Notes: generated by a model not told the origin, from the letters alone. A DNA stretch of 64,000 nucleotides from Yersinia kristensenii (GCF_900460525.1 NZ_UHIY01000001.1:1798001-1862000); one strand, 5' to 3'. Shown: positions 1 to 12,428, counted from the first letter of the stretch. Translations and numbers: made by a program.

Positions 1-794
1 CGCCAAATTCAATTAACTGTTGGCTGAGGTTTTGCGCCATATTACTTGGAATGGCGAAGCCGATACCGATGTTACCGCCACCTGGCGCCAGAATAGCGGT
101 GTTAATCCCGATCAATTCGCCGTTCAGGTTAACTAGCGCACCACCGGAGTTACCCCGGTTGATAGAGGCGTCGGTCTGAATAAAGTTTTCTAACCCTTCC
201 AGATTCAAACCACTACGGCCCAGTGCGGAAATGATACCGGAGGTCGCGGTCTGCCCGAGACCAAATGGGTTGCCCACGGCGACGGCAAAATCACCGACTC
301 GCAGGTTATCGGAATCTGCAATTTTAATTGCTGTCAGGTTTTTGGCATCAGTTAGCTGCAATAAAGCGATATCAGTTTGTTCATCACGGCCCAGCAATTT
401 GGCATCATATTCACGGCCATCATTGAGCTGGACACGAATTTTATCCGCGTTATTGATCACGTGGTTATTGGTCAGCACATAACCTTTTTCCGCGTTAATG
501 ATGACGCCAGATCCCAAACCTTCAAATGGGCGATTGCTCTCTTTGCCCGTTGGCGCATTTGGGCCAAAGAAGAATTTGAACTCTTCCGGCAAACGTTGCT
601 GCTGCACCTGAGTGCCCGATACGTGAACGCTAACAACCGCAGGCAACACTTTCTCTAGCATAGGTGCCAGACTTGGGACTGATTGCCCGGCGACTGCCGC
701 CGGAAGAGCCGCTGCGCTCACCATAGGAACAGACGCGAGGCCTAAGCCGACACTCATTGCCAGCGCACTAAGAAATAATGATTTTTTCTTCATT
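1..794 (-). CDS. degQ: DegQ periplasmic serine endoprotease, N-terminal part (runs off left edge)
   Basis: HtrA-family periplasmic protease/chaperone that degrades misfolded envelope proteins. About 264 residues are visible from the ATG at 794; the C-terminal PDZ domains lie beyond the window. Residues 1-28 form a signal peptide (MKKKS, a hydrophobic stretch, then SAAA). The catalytic triad is visible as His111 in LTNNHVI, Asp141 in TDIALL and Ser216 in GNSGGA. The choice of DegQ over DegP or DegS rests on the cleavable signal sequence and on the neighbouring zapG (yhcB), which is the E. coli arrangement. The gene is transcribed away from zapG toward the window edge. Confidence 0.93.
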
Positions 795-1037
795 GATTTA
801 AACTCTCTCAATACCTAACGGTGAATGAATAGGGTAGATGGCTGCTACAGGCCCGTTATAAATTCAGACTCTGAATGAGCTAAAAAATTCACTTATTTCA
901 AAAGGCTACTGCTGTGCTAAAAATAAGCACCCTAAGATGTCACTTGATATAGGGGTTAGCGTAAAGCAATTCAAGGAGAGGTAGGTATAGAAGTGTAAAT
1001 GTGCTGACTACGGCGGTGAGCGCCGCAGTCAGCTTGA

Positions 1038-1237
1038 TATCCCCGTCATACTTCAAGCAGCATGTGCGTTGGTTACACTCAATAACCCGAATTACTTACC
1101 ACAGTAAGCTCATCGGGATGAATGAGCTTCCTCCTTGAGGCTCACCCTGCGGGCTAGCATAAATGCTGTTCAAATCGGTTCCCGACCGATTTGTATATCG
1201 CTTGCCGCTTTCCTGCAACTCGAATTATTTAGGGTAT
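1038..1237. repeat. ERIC element, long form with ~70-bp internal insert
   Basis: About 200 bp fill most of the degQ-zapG gap. The left end reads ATCCCCGTCATACTTCAAG and the right end CTGCAACTCGAATTATTTAG, the characteristic ends of enterobacterial ERIC sequences. The basic unit is about 127 bp; this copy carries roughly 70 extra bases in the middle that include their own hairpin (AAATCGGT...ACCGATTT). Long ERICs of this kind are known from yersiniae. The rest of the 795-1252 gap shows nothing else I can identify beyond likely promoter DNA for degQ. Confidence 0.9.
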
Positions 1238-1252
1238 AGATAGAAGTTTAGC

Positions 1253-1657
1253 TCAGTCCCGAGTCTGATGTTCCGGACGCAGTAAACCGGATGCTCCTTC
1301 GGAGTAATCACGAGGTGGCATTTTGACCGGTGCTTGATCATTATCCGCTTCGGATTCCGTCAGACGGTAGCGGAACGGATTATCTTGCATTGGCAAGTCT
1401 GGCAACAAGTTATTGGAGCTTTTCGCCATATGCTGATAAAGCTGGCGATAGTCACGAGCCATGTTATCGAGCAACTCGGCACTGCGGGCAAAATGCCCAA
1501 CCAGTTCCTGACGGTATTCCTCTAGATCTGATTTACTCTTCTCCAGCTCATTTTGCAGCACTTGCTGCTGACGCAATTTACGGTTGCCAAAGCGCATAGC
1601 CACCGCGCCAATCACAATACCAACAACCAACCCAATAAGCGCATACTCCCAGGTCAT
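1253..1657 (-). CDS. zapG: ZapG (YhcB), inner-membrane cell-division/envelope protein
   Basis: 134-residue single-span inner-membrane protein (DUF1043 family) that links cell division and envelope biogenesis in E. coli. An N-terminal membrane segment at residues ~5-22 (ALIGLVVGIVIGAVAM) is followed by a basic patch and a coiled coil (~25-70, QQVLQNELEKSKSDLEEYRQ), then a proline-rich tail. The ATG has a good ribosome-binding site (AAGGAGTCATT). It is monocistronic between degQ and the divergent zapE, the same neighbourhood as in E. coli. Length and sequence fit the family. Confidence 0.93.
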   Translation of the reverse strand: MTWEYALIGLVVGIVIGAVAMRFGNRKLRQQQVLQNELEKSKSDLEEYRQELVGHFARSAELLDNMARDYRQLYQHMAKSSNNLLPDLPMQDNPFRYRLTESEADNDQAPVKMPPRDYSEGASGLLRPEHQTRD

Positions 1658-1879
1658 AATGACTCCTTTTTTGACTTCATTGTTCAGCAGGGCTTTTTCA
1701 CTTAATAATACCCACTATAACCGTTAACCTTGCAGGAGTGGAATCCTGATGCAACATTGCCTATGGTTATCAGGATTTTTCCGCAGTGGCAGTGTCGGTA
1801 AATGCTGCGATTGCCCGATAAATCAGCAATAAAGTACCACAAAAGTAGATAACTATTTTATCAGGGATTGTTGATAAAC

Positions 1880-3007
1880 ATGCAACCGAGTTCACCTATA
1901 GCACTTTACCAGCAGGCAATTGATGCTGGCGATTATCAAGCTGATGACGTCCAACGGCGCACCGTCGCACGGCTGGACACTCTTTATCAGGCGCTAAATC
2001 AATGCCAGAGCGCACCTGCGGCCAATGTGGGCATCCGAGGGCACTTGGGCCGCTTACTGGGCCGTCGTGCACCCAAAACGCCCATACGCCCAGCTCAGGG
2101 CTTGTACATGTGGGGCGGGGTCGGGCGGGGTAAAACCTGGCTGATGGATATGTTTTTCCACAGTTTGCCGGGTGAGCGTAAGCTCCGTCTGCATTTCCAC
2201 CGTTTTATGTTGCGGGTACATCAAGAGCTAACAACACTGCAAGGCCATGAAAATCCTTTAGAGATTATTGCTGATGGTTTCAAGGCACAGACTGATGTGC
2301 TGTGTTTTGATGAGTTTTTTGTTTCGGATATTACTGACGCCATGTTGCTGGCAACATTGCTGGAAGCCTTATTTGCCCGCGGCATTACATTGGTTGCGAC
2401 ATCCAATATTCCACCGGATGACTTATATCGTAACGGTTTGCAGCGTGCTCGCTTTTTACCGGCCATAGAGCTTATTAAGCAATATTGCGATGTGATGAAT
2501 GTCGATGCTGGTATTGATTACCGTCTGCGCACATTAACTCAGGCCAATCTTTACCTGACACCGCTTAATCCGCAGACTAAGCAGGCGATGGAGGATATTT
2601 TCGTCAAACTTGCAGGTAAAGAGGGTGAAAGGGCACCGGTGCTGGAAGTGAATCATCGTCCTTTACCGGCGATTTGCTCGGCTCAAGGCGTTCTGGCAGT
2701 TGATTTTCATACACTGTGTGAAGAAGCACGCAGCCAACTGGATTACATCGCGCTCTCTAAACTCTATCACACCGTATTACTGCATAATGTCCATAAGATG
2801 GCGACGCGGGATGAAAACACCGCCCGGCGTTTTCTGGCATTAGTTGATGAGTTTTATGAGCGGCGGGTGAAATTGATCATTGCAGCAGAGGCTTCAATGT
2901 TCGAAATCTATTGTGGTGAAAGGCTTAAATTTGAATATCAGCGCTGTTTATCACGATTACAAGAGATGCAAAGTGAAGAGTATCTCTCTTTACCGCACCT
3001 GCCGTAA
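1880..3007 (+). CDS. zapE: ZapE, AFG1-like cell-division ATPase
   Basis: 375-residue cytoplasmic ATPase of the AFG1/ZapE family, which acts on the Z-ring late in division. The P-loop GGVGRGKTW lies at residues 79-87 and the Walker B LCFDE at 141-145, followed by the conserved FFVSDITDAMLL and TSNIPPDDLYRNGLQR stretches. I take the ATG at 1880 (MQPSS), which gives the same length as E. coli ZapE; a TTG four codons upstream keeps the frame but has no support. It lies divergent from zapG and upstream of rplM, as in E. coli. No clear terminator follows it. Confidence 0.95.
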   Translation: MQPSSPIALYQQAIDAGDYQADDVQRRTVARLDTLYQALNQCQSAPAANVGIRGHLGRLLGRRAPKTPIRPAQGLYMWGGVGRGKTWLMDMFFHSLPGERKLRLHFHRFMLRVHQELTTLQGHENPLEIIADGFKAQTDVLCFDEFFVSDITDAMLLATLLEALFARGITLVATSNIPPDDLYRNGLQRARFLPAIELIKQYCDVMNVDAGIDYRLRTLTQANLYLTPLNPQTKQAMEDIFVKLAGKEGERAPVLEVNHRPLPAICSAQGVLAVDFHTLCEEARSQLDYIALSKLYHTVLLHNVHKMATRDENTARRFLALVDEFYERRVKLIIAAEASMFEIYCGERLKFEYQRCLSRLQEMQSEEYLSLPHLP

Positions 3008-3139
3008 GCGCACTTGTGGTAAAAGCTATCTGCGTCTCAGTTATTCACTTTATAGGCATTAAAATGCTATTCTGTGGTGGGCGATTATTCTTCGCCCTAA
3101 CTTAACATGTTTAATTTATACCTTTCTCGCCAAAAACAG

Positions 3140-4175
<1,036 letters not shown>

Positions 4176-4208
4176 TTTTTTGCCTTTATGGCATCAGATT
4201 AGTGGTAA

Positions 4209-4236
4209 AAACCCGGTGTCTCACCGGGTTTTTTTA
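4209..4236 (+). terminator. Rho-independent terminator of rplM-rpsI
   Basis: A 9-bp perfect stem, AACCCGGTG (4210-4218) and CACCGGGTT (4222-4230), with a 3-nt loop, followed by a T run. Confidence 0.95.
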
Positions 4237-4568
4237 TTGGTTTAAGACAAGATAAATCGCTAAAAATACCCTTCCGCTATTTTATTCATTATATTTTTGC
4301 CGCTAAACCGTTGTCAGATAAACAATTCTTTATGAAATCGCAGCACCATCCCCACAAAACATGCAAAATCTGGTAAACTATCACTCACTTTTGTGCCTGT
4401 TCGGCGAACTGTTGGCGTCCGTGTATCTCCCTGGCTGAATTATTTTCTCGACCAAGGCTTATTTACGGCAGCAACGACCTTGATTGCGAACCGGCGGTAA
4501 AACGACTCAGGATAGCAACGTCACCGTGGGCTATTCGCATTGTTTTCTAGATAATCTTGGAGGTTTTC
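4237..4568 (+). other. Intergenic region upstream of sspA
   Basis: 330 bp without a convincing ORF on the + strand. It holds the sspA promoter region; a TAAACT hexamer near 4373 is a possible -10 but I see no clear -35. The sspA ribosome-binding site TTGGAGG is at 4557-4563. A spurious 146-residue antisense reading frame crosses the end of this gap into sspA and is not credible. Confidence 0.4.
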
Positions 4569-5210
4569 ATGGCTGTCGCTGCCAACAAACGTTCGGTAAT
4601 GACGCTGTTTTCCGGCCCGACCGACATTTTTAGCCATCAAGTACGCATCGTACTGGCGGAGAAAGGTGTCAGTGTTGAGATTGAGCAGGTTGAAGCTGAT
4701 AATCTGCCGCAGGATCTGATTGACCTCAATCCCTACCAGACCGTCCCTACTTTGGTTGATCGCGAGCTGACGCTGTATGAATCCCGCATCATCATGGAAT
4801 ATTTGGATGAGCGTTTCCCTCACCCGCCATTGATGCCGGTCTACCCTGTAGCACGCGGTAGCAGCCGTTTGATGATGAACCGCATTGAGCAAGATTGGTA
4901 TTCCCTGCTGGCGAAAATTCAGAAAGGCAATGCGCAGGAAGCAGATGCAGCTCGTAAGCAATTACGTGAAGAACTGCTGACTATTGCGCCAGTATTTAAT
5001 GAAATGCCTTTCTTTATGAGCGAAGAGTTCAGCCTGGTCGATTGTTATCTGGCTCCTCTGCTGTGGCGTTTACCAGAATTAGGCATTGAATTCACTGGCG
5101 CGGGTTCTAAAGAGCTTAAAGGCTATATGACACGTGTGTTTGAGCGTGATGCATTCCTGGCTTCTTTAACTGAAGCTGAACGTGAAATGCGCCTGCAAAC
5201 TCGGGGTTAA
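4569..5210 (+). CDS. sspA: SspA, stringent starvation protein A (RNA polymerase-associated)
   Basis: 213 residues with a glutathione S-transferase fold but no GST activity in the family. SspA binds sigma70-RNA polymerase and acts in stationary phase, acid tolerance and, in yersiniae, virulence-gene control. An N-terminal thioredoxin-like domain (residues ~10-90, with TVPTLVDRELTLYESRIIMEYL) is followed by an all-helical domain that includes the conserved PHPPLMPVYPVARGSSR surface. The start is ATG 4569 after TTGGAGG; the upstream TTG at 4557 is part of that ribosome-binding site. It overlaps nothing and is co-transcribed with sspB four bases later. Confidence 0.97.
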   Translation: MAVAANKRSVMTLFSGPTDIFSHQVRIVLAEKGVSVEIEQVEADNLPQDLIDLNPYQTVPTLVDRELTLYESRIIMEYLDERFPHPPLMPVYPVARGSSRLMMNRIEQDWYSLLAKIQKGNAQEADAARKQLREELLTIAPVFNEMPFFMSEEFSLVDCYLAPLLWRLPELGIEFTGAGSKELKGYMTRVFERDAFLASLTEAEREMRLQTRG

Positions 5211-5214
5211 TTTT

Positions 5215-5730
5215 ATGGCGACGTCTGGTATGTCTCCGCGCCGTCCTTACCTGTTGCGCGCATTCTATGAGTGGTTGATTGATAATCAACTGACTCCACA
5301 CTTGGTGGTGGATGTCACTCGGCCGGGTGTTTCGGTGCCAATGGAGTTCGCCCGTGATGGGCAAATTGTCTTGAATGTGGCGCCGCGTGCAGTGGGAAAT
5401 CTGGAATTGGGCAATGAGGAAGTGAGTTTCAATGCCCGTTTTGGTGGTATTCCGCGCGAAGTCACTGTCCCTATGGGGGCGGTGATGGCAATCTACGCGC
5501 GTGAAAACGGTTCAGGCACCATGTTCGAACCTGAAGAAGCTTACGATTCTGATGCTGATGGCAATTTTGTCGGCATAGAAGAGGAAGATAACGCAACGGC
5601 ACCGACGGAAAACTTGATGTTGGTAACCGATGATGCTCACGTGCCTCACGGCGAGGATAACTCACCGGATGACGAGCCGCCGCAACCGCCACGTAGTGGT
5701 GGTCGCCCAGCATTGCGGGTTGTTAAGTAG
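5215..5730 (+). CDS. sspB: SspB, ClpXP adaptor (stringent starvation protein B)
   Basis: 171 residues. SspB delivers ssrA-tagged and other substrates to ClpXP. The substrate-binding domain occupies residues ~8-115 (SPRRPYLLRAFYEWLIDNQL ... FNARFGG). A flexible acidic linker (~115-160, EEEDNATAPTEN ... NSPDDEPPQPP) leads to the C-terminal ClpX-binding motif RPALRVVK, which is intact. The start is ATG 5215, four bases after the sspA stop; ATG 5230 is a possible alternative. The linker is somewhat longer than in E. coli. Confidence 0.97.
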   Translation: MATSGMSPRRPYLLRAFYEWLIDNQLTPHLVVDVTRPGVSVPMEFARDGQIVLNVAPRAVGNLELGNEEVSFNARFGGIPREVTVPMGAVMAIYARENGSGTMFEPEEAYDSDADGNFVGIEEEDNATAPTENLMLVTDDAHVPHGEDNSPDDEPPQPPRSGGRPALRVVK

Positions 5731-5760
5731 TCTTTTTATTTCTCGAACAAATGTATTATC

Positions 5761-5787
5761 AGGGCGGCTGTGGCCGCCCTTATTATT
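5761..5787 (+). terminator. Terminator of sspAB
   Basis: An 8-bp stem, AGGGCGGC (5761-5768) and GCCGCCCT (5773-5780), with loop TGTG, followed by TATTATTT. Confidence 0.85.
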
Positions 5788-5815
5788 TCTGCCAATTATA
5801 TTGTCATGCTAAAAA

Positions 5816-6301
5816 TTAAGATAACTTTTTCAGCTCGGCCAGGCAGCTATCACGCTGGCTCATCATGTCACTATTTCTGATCGTTGACAGAGTGTGAGTC
5901 GCGCGTTGCTGGAAACTGGCTTTCGCCGCGCTATCTTTAGCATCGGCTGGTGCAGTGCAAATCTCTGACAATGTTAGTGTTTTGCTATTGCTTACTGCTT
6001 TGAGTACCGCAGCTGGGTTATAAATTAGCGCGGAGGATAGGGCAGATTTCACCCCCGCAGTGAAGCTCGCATTACCGGCATCTGCTAATTTAGGGGCCAT
6101 AGCAATCCAGTTATCATCACCCAGCTTTATATTATTCTCTACAGCAGGTAATTGCCCGGCCTTTGCCAATTCAGCCACCACTGCGCGAGCGCCTCGCGCC
6201 TCAATATTGTAGCCAACCTCTTGATAATTAAGCGACATCGCTAATGCACTGCCGCTAATAGCCAGCAAACCGCCAGCAATGAAAAGTAAATGAGATTTCA
6301 T
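5816..6301 (-). CDS. Exported protein of unknown function
   Basis: 161 residues from the ATG at 6301 (MKSHLLFIAGGLLAISGSALA), preceded by AAGGAT. The first ~21 residues are a clear signal peptide with an Ala-x-Ala cleavage site, so the product should be periplasmic or secreted. The mature part has two cysteines (in SEICTAP and in QRDSCLAEL) that could form a disulfide, and looks mostly helical. I do not recognise a family. The frame extends 13 codons upstream to 6340, but that extension would spoil the signal peptide. It is monocistronic between sspB and gltD and absent from the E. coli arrangement. Confidence 0.8.
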   Translation of the reverse strand: MKSHLLFIAGGLLAISGSALAMSLNYQEVGYNIEARGARAVVAELAKAGQLPAVENNIKLGDDNWIAMAPKLADAGNASFTAGVKSALSSALIYNPAAVLKAVSNSKTLTLSEICTAPADAKDSAAKASFQQRATHTLSTIRNSDMMSQRDSCLAELKKLS

Positions 6302-6494
6302 AACAGATGATCCTTTCTTTAAAACAAGGCGTAACAACATATTCAGACCAGTGAAATTGGCTCATAAAGTATTAGTCAATATGAACTCGGCCTTTACTAT
6401 AGCGCTTTAGGTATAAAATGCTGCAAATAAGGCTGCTGAGATTGTTACAAAATCTTGAGTAAGTGGGGATATACAGTAGAAAATAGCAATGAAA

Positions 6495-6514
6495 GGGGCT
6501 GGATAACCAGCCCC
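6495..6514 (-). terminator. Terminator of gltBD
   Basis: A perfect 8-bp stem, GGGGCTGG and CCAGCCCC, with a 4-nt loop, 25 bp beyond the gltD stop. On the minus strand it is followed by TTTC, a short T tail. Confidence 0.75.
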
Positions 6515-6539
6515 CGATTTCTTTGAGTCTATATTGGGA

Positions 6540-7967
<1,428 letters not shown>

Positions 7968-10900
7968 TTACTGCGCTTGAACCCGCAGCTCAGCTGCGGA
8001 ACGGCTACGGTGGCCCAACAGTGCTTTCACATCGCTGGATTTCGGTTTAACCAAAGCAAACTTGGTCACCCATTCCGGCCAGTTAGCCAGAATCTCTTCA
8101 CCACGGCTAGAACCTGTCAACTGAACATGTTCAGTAATCAGGCCGCGCAGATGCTCTTCATGGATTGCCAGTTGGTCGACATCCAGCACTTCGACCAGCT
8201 CAGGGTTAACGCGTTTACGGAATTCACCATCTTCATCAAGGACATAAGCGAAACCGCCGGTCATACCCGCGCCGAAGTTAATCCCGGTGCGGCCCAGTAC
8301 GCAGACAATTCCGCCTGTCATATATTCACAGCCGTTATCGCCGATACCCTCAACCACGGTAATTGCACCGGAGTTACGCACTGCAAAACGCTCGCCAGCC
8401 CGGCCTGCGGCGAACAATTTGCCGCCAGTGGCACCATACAGACAGGTGTTGCCGACAATGCTGGCTTCATGGCTGCGGAAGTTGGAACCGACTGGAGGGC
8501 GCACGGCGATGCGGCCACCCGCCATGCCTTTACCGACATAGTCGTTGGCATCGCCCGTCAGGGTCAGTTCGACGCCGCCCGCATTCCACACCCCGAAGCT
8601 CTGACCGGCAGTACCGGAGAAATAAGCTTTGATAGGGTCGGTTGCCAGGCCTTGGTCGCCATGTTTGGTGGCAATCGCGCCGGACAACGCTGCGCCCACT
8701 GAGCGGTCAGTGTTGCGGATATCGAAGTAAAACGTCTTGCTGTGTTTGGCTTCAATGTGTGGTTCAGCTTGCGCCAGCAACTCTTTGTTCAATATGCCTT
8801 TATCGAACGGAGGATTACTTTCGGTGCAATACAGTGCCTTACCCGGATGCGGCGTAGCTGTTTTCAGCATTGGCGACAGATCCAGTTTATTTTGTTTCGC
8901 TGAAATGCCATCAAGCTCCAGCAGCATGTCAGTACGGCCAATTAAATCAACCAGTTGGCTCACACCCAATTCAGCCATGATTTCACGGGTTTCACGGGCG
9001 ATAAACTGGAAGTAGTTCACCACACGCTCAGGCAAGCCGTGATAATGATCACGACGCAATTTCTCATCTTGGGTGGCTACACCGGTGGCGCAGTTATTCA
9101 GGTGGCAAATGCGTAAGTATTTACAACCCAGCGCCACCATAGGGCCAGTACCGAAACCGAAGCTTTCCGCACCCAAAATCGCCGCTTTAACAATATCGAC
9201 GCCGGTTTTCAGGCCGCCATCCACTTGCAGGCGGATTTTATGGCGCAGGCCATTGGCAACCAGCGCTTGCTGGGTTTCCACCAGCCCCAGTTCCCACGGG
9301 CAGCCGGCATATTTCACTGAAGACAGTGGGCTGGCACCAGTGCCGCCGTCGTAACCGGCAATGGTAATCAAATCGGCATAAGCTTTCGCCACACCGGTGG
9401 CAATGGTGCCGACACCCGGCTCAGACACCAGTTTTACCGAAATCAGGGCTTTCGGATTGACCTGCTTCAAATCGAAAATCAACTGAGCTAAGTCTTCGAT
9501 TGAGTAAATATCATGGTGCGGCGGTGGAGAAATCAAGGTCACACCGGGCACGGAATAGCGCAGTTTGGCAATATACGGCGTGACTTTATCACCCGGTAAT
9601 TGGCCGCCTTCACCCGGTTTTGCCCCTTGCGCCACTTTGATTTGGATAACATCGGCATTCACCAGATACGCCGGTGTCACACCAAAACGGCCAGACGCCA
9701 CCTGCTTGATGCGGGACACTTTATTGGTGCCGTAACGCGCCGGGTCTTCGCCGCCCTCACCGGAGTTAGAGAACCCGCCGAGGCTGTTCATGGCGATGGC
9801 GAGTGATTCATGGGCTTCCGGACTCAGTGCGCCGATGGACATGGCGGCAGTATCAAAGCGCTTGAACAGTGATTCAGCCGGTTCAACCTGATCCACCGGG
9901 ATCGGGGTGCCTTGTGGTTTGATGGCCAACAGATCGCGCAGTGTGGCGATTGGGCGCTCATTCACCAGCTTGGCATAAACCTGATAGTCACTGTATTCGC
10001 CGCTGTGAACCGCAGTTTGTAAGGTACTGACTACGTCTGGGTTGTACGCGTGATATTCGCCGTTGTGGACAAATTTCAGTAATCCACCTTGATCCAGTGG
10101 CTTGCGTTTCAGCCAGGCGCGTTTGGACAAATTCTGTAAATCCTGTTGGAAATCACTGAAACTGGCTCCGCCGATACGGCTAACCACGCCCTGGAAACAC
10201 AAATCAGACAAATCACGATGCAAACCAACAGCTTCAAACAGTTTGGCGCAGCGGTATGAGGCGACAGTCGAAATGCCCATTTTGGACATGATTTTGTACA
10301 GCCCTTTATTGATGCCGTTGCGATAGTTGAGCATCACATCGCGATACTTTTTATCAATCGCCTTGCTATCAACTAATTTAGCCAATGATTCATAAGCTAA
10401 ATAAGGGTAAATCGCGGTCGCACCAAAACCGAGCAATACCGCAAAGTGGTGCGGGTCACGGGCGCTGGCGGTTTCCACAATGATGTTGGCGTCGCAGCGC
10501 AGATTTTTTTCGACTAAGCGAGTCTGAATCGCGCCGACCGCCATCGGAGCCGGTACCGGCAGGCGGTCAGGGGCGATAGCACGGTCTGACAGCACCAACA
10601 TCACGGCACCATCACGCACTTTGTGCTCGGCTTCTTCGCACAAGGCCAGCACTGCTTGTTCCAAATCTGTTTCAGCCGGGTTAAAGGTCAGGTCTAGCCG
10701 ATCAGCGCGGTAGTGTTCGCCTTCCAACGTGGTTAACTGCTGGAAATCGGAGTACAGCAAGATTGGCGATTTGAAACTCAGACGGTGCGCCTGACCTTCG
10801 GCTTCGCAAAATACGTTCATTTCACGGCCAATACTGGTTGCCAGTGACATAACATGTGCTTCACGCAATGGATCAATTGGCGGGTTGGTGACCTGCGCAA

Positions 10901-12428
10901 ACTGCTGGCGGAAGTAATCGTAAATAATACGCGGGCCGCTGGAAAGCACGGCAAACGGGGTGTCATCACCCATTGAGCCGGTGGCTTCCTGACCAATTTC
11001 ACCCAACACGCGGATCACTTGATCCAGCTCTTCGCTGCTGTAACCAAACTGTTTCTGATAGGTTTCCAGTGTCGAATCATCTAACTGGCGACTACCCACC
11101 TGATCTTCCGGCAGATCTTCAAACGGCACCAAGCGCTTAACGTTCTTTTCCATCCACTCTTTATACGGGTGGCGGCTTTTCAGGTCATTATCGGTTTCGG
11201 CGGAATGCAGAATTTTACCGCTGCGGGTGTCAATCACCATCAGTTCGCCGGGGCCAACACGGCCTTTTTCGATGACTTCATCGGGCTGGTAATCCCAGAT
11301 ACCGACTTCAGAGGCGCAGGTGATGAGTTTATCTTTGGTAATGACATAGCGCGCAGGGCGCAGACCATTACGGTCAAGGTTACAGGCGGCGTAGCGGCCA
11401 TCTGACATTACAATCCCAGCCGGGCCATCCCATGGCTCCATATGCATGGAGTTGAAGTCAAAGAAGGCGCGCAGGTCGGTGTCCATATCCGGATTGTTCT
11501 GCCAGGCTGGCGGCACTAACAGGCGCATAGCACGGATCAAATCCATCCCGCCGCTGAGGAACAGCTCTAGCATGTTATCCAGTGAGCTGGAGTCCGAGCC
11601 GGTCTCATTGACGAAAGGGGCCGCATCCTGCAAATCGGGGATTAATGGCGTTTTGAATTTGTAAGCGCGTGCCCGTGCCCATTGGCGGTTACCGGCGATA
11701 GTATTGATTTCGCCATTGTGCGCCAAATAGCGGAATGGCTGAGCCAGTGGCCAGCGCGGCACGGTGTTGGTTGAGAAGCGCTGGTGGAATAGGCAGATAG
11801 CCGACTCCATACGCAGGTCAGCCAAATCCAGATAAAAACGCGGCAGATCCGCAGGCATACATAAGCCTTTATAGATCGTGACCAGGTTTGAGAAGCTACA
11901 AACGTAGAAATCTTTGTCATTTGCAATGCGCTTCTCAATACGGCGACGCGCCACAAACAGGCGGCGTTCCATATCACGTGGACGCCAGCCAGCAGGGGCG
12001 TTCACAAAAATTTGTTCAATCCGAGGCAGGGAGGAGAGGGCGATTTCACCAAGAACATCCGGGTTGGTCGGCACTTCACGCCAGCCGATAATCGACAGCG
12101 TTTCGTTTTGCAATTCTTCTTCTACAATGCGGCGGCTTGCCTTGGCGAGTTCTTCGTCCTGACTGAGAAACATCATGCCGACGGCATAGTTTTTGGCCAA
12201 ACGCCATCCGCGTTCTTCAGCGACCATCCGGAAAAAACGATCCGGTTTTTGTAATAGCAGACCACAACCGTCGCCGGTCTTGCCATCAGCAAGGATCGCG
12301 CCACGGTGTTGCATTCGGGCCAGTGCGTGTATAGCGGTACGCACGACCTTATGGCTAGGTTCGCCTTCTATGTGGGCGATTAGGCCGAAACCACAGTTGT
12401 CCCTCTCAAGGGATTTATCGTACAACAT
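7968..12428 (-). CDS. gltB: Glutamate synthase (NADPH) large subunit
   Basis: 1486 residues. It carries the type II glutaminase domain, an FMN-binding synthase barrel and a C-terminal beta-helix domain (repeated G-x-x-G motifs). I place the start at ATG 12428 (MLYDKSLERDN) because GGGGAGGT precedes it at good spacing; this leaves an 11-residue propeptide before the catalytic Cys12 of CGFGLIAH, exposed by processing. The open frame continues 50 codons upstream to 12578, but those residues (MRTVTRGHCRR...) do not look like the family. The 3Fe-4S cysteines are visible in CKYLRICHLNNCATG. It is the first gene of gltBD. Confidence 0.97.
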   Translation of the reverse strand: MLYDKSLERDNCGFGLIAHIEGEPSHKVVRTAIHALARMQHRGAILADGKTGDGCGLLLQKPDRFFRMVAEERGWRLAKNYAVGMMFLSQDEELAKASRRIVEEELQNETLSIIGWREVPTNPDVLGEIALSSLPRIEQIFVNAPAGWRPRDMERRLFVARRRIEKRIANDKDFYVCSFSNLVTIYKGLCMPADLPRFYLDLADLRMESAICLFHQRFSTNTVPRWPLAQPFRYLAHNGEINTIAGNRQWARARAYKFKTPLIPDLQDAAPFVNETGSDSSSLDNMLELFLSGGMDLIRAMRLLVPPAWQNNPDMDTDLRAFFDFNSMHMEPWDGPAGIVMSDGRYAACNLDRNGLRPARYVITKDKLITCASEVGIWDYQPDEVIEKGRVGPGELMVIDTRSGKILHSAETDNDLKSRHPYKEWMEKNVKRLVPFEDLPEDQVGSRQLDDSTLETYQKQFGYSSEELDQVIRVLGEIGQEATGSMGDDTPFAVLSSGPRIIYDYFRQQFAQVTNPPIDPLREAHVMSLATSIGREMNVFCEAEGQAHRLSFKSPILLYSDFQQLTTLEGEHYRADRLDLTFNPAETDLEQAVLALCEEAEHKVRDGAVMLVLSDRAIAPDRLPVPAPMAVGAIQTRLVEKNLRCDANIIVETASARDPHHFAVLLGFGATAIYPYLAYESLAKLVDSKAIDKKYRDVMLNYRNGINKGLYKIMSKMGISTVASYRCAKLFEAVGLHRDLSDLCFQGVVSRIGGASFSDFQQDLQNLSKRAWLKRKPLDQGGLLKFVHNGEYHAYNPDVVSTLQTAVHSGEYSDYQVYAKLVNERPIATLRDLLAIKPQGTPIPVDQVEPAESLFKRFDTAAMSIGALSPEAHESLAIAMNSLGGFSNSGEGGEDPARYGTNKVSRIKQVASGRFGVTPAYLVNADVIQIKVAQGAKPGEGGQLPGDKVTPYIAKLRYSVPGVTLISPPPHHDIYSIEDLAQLIFDLKQVNPKALISVKLVSEPGVGTIATGVAKAYADLITIAGYDGGTGASPLSSVKYAGCPWELGLVETQQALVANGLRHKIRLQVDGGLKTGVDIVKAAILGAESFGFGTGPMVALGCKYLRICHLNNCATGVATQDEKLRRDHYHGLPERVVNYFQFIARETREIMAELGVSQLVDLIGRTDMLLELDGISAKQNKLDLSPMLKTATPHPGKALYCTESNPPFDKGILNKELLAQAEPHIEAKHSKTFYFDIRNTDRSVGAALSGAIATKHGDQGLATDPIKAYFSGTAGQSFGVWNAGGVELTLTGDANDYVGKGMAGGRIAVRPPVGSNFRSHEASIVGNTCLYGATGGKLFAAGRAGERFAVRNSGAITVVEGIGDNGCEYMTGGIVCVLGRTGINFGAGMTGGFAYVLDEDGEFRKRVNPELVEVLDVDQLAIHEEHLRGLITEHVQLTGSSRGEEILANWPEWVTKFALVKPKSSDVKALLGHRSRSAAELRVQAQ

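Noticed and set aside
7977..8702. A 241-residue + strand reading frame opposite gltB
   Set aside because: Antisense image of a high-GC conserved gene; no ribosome-binding site or family resemblance.
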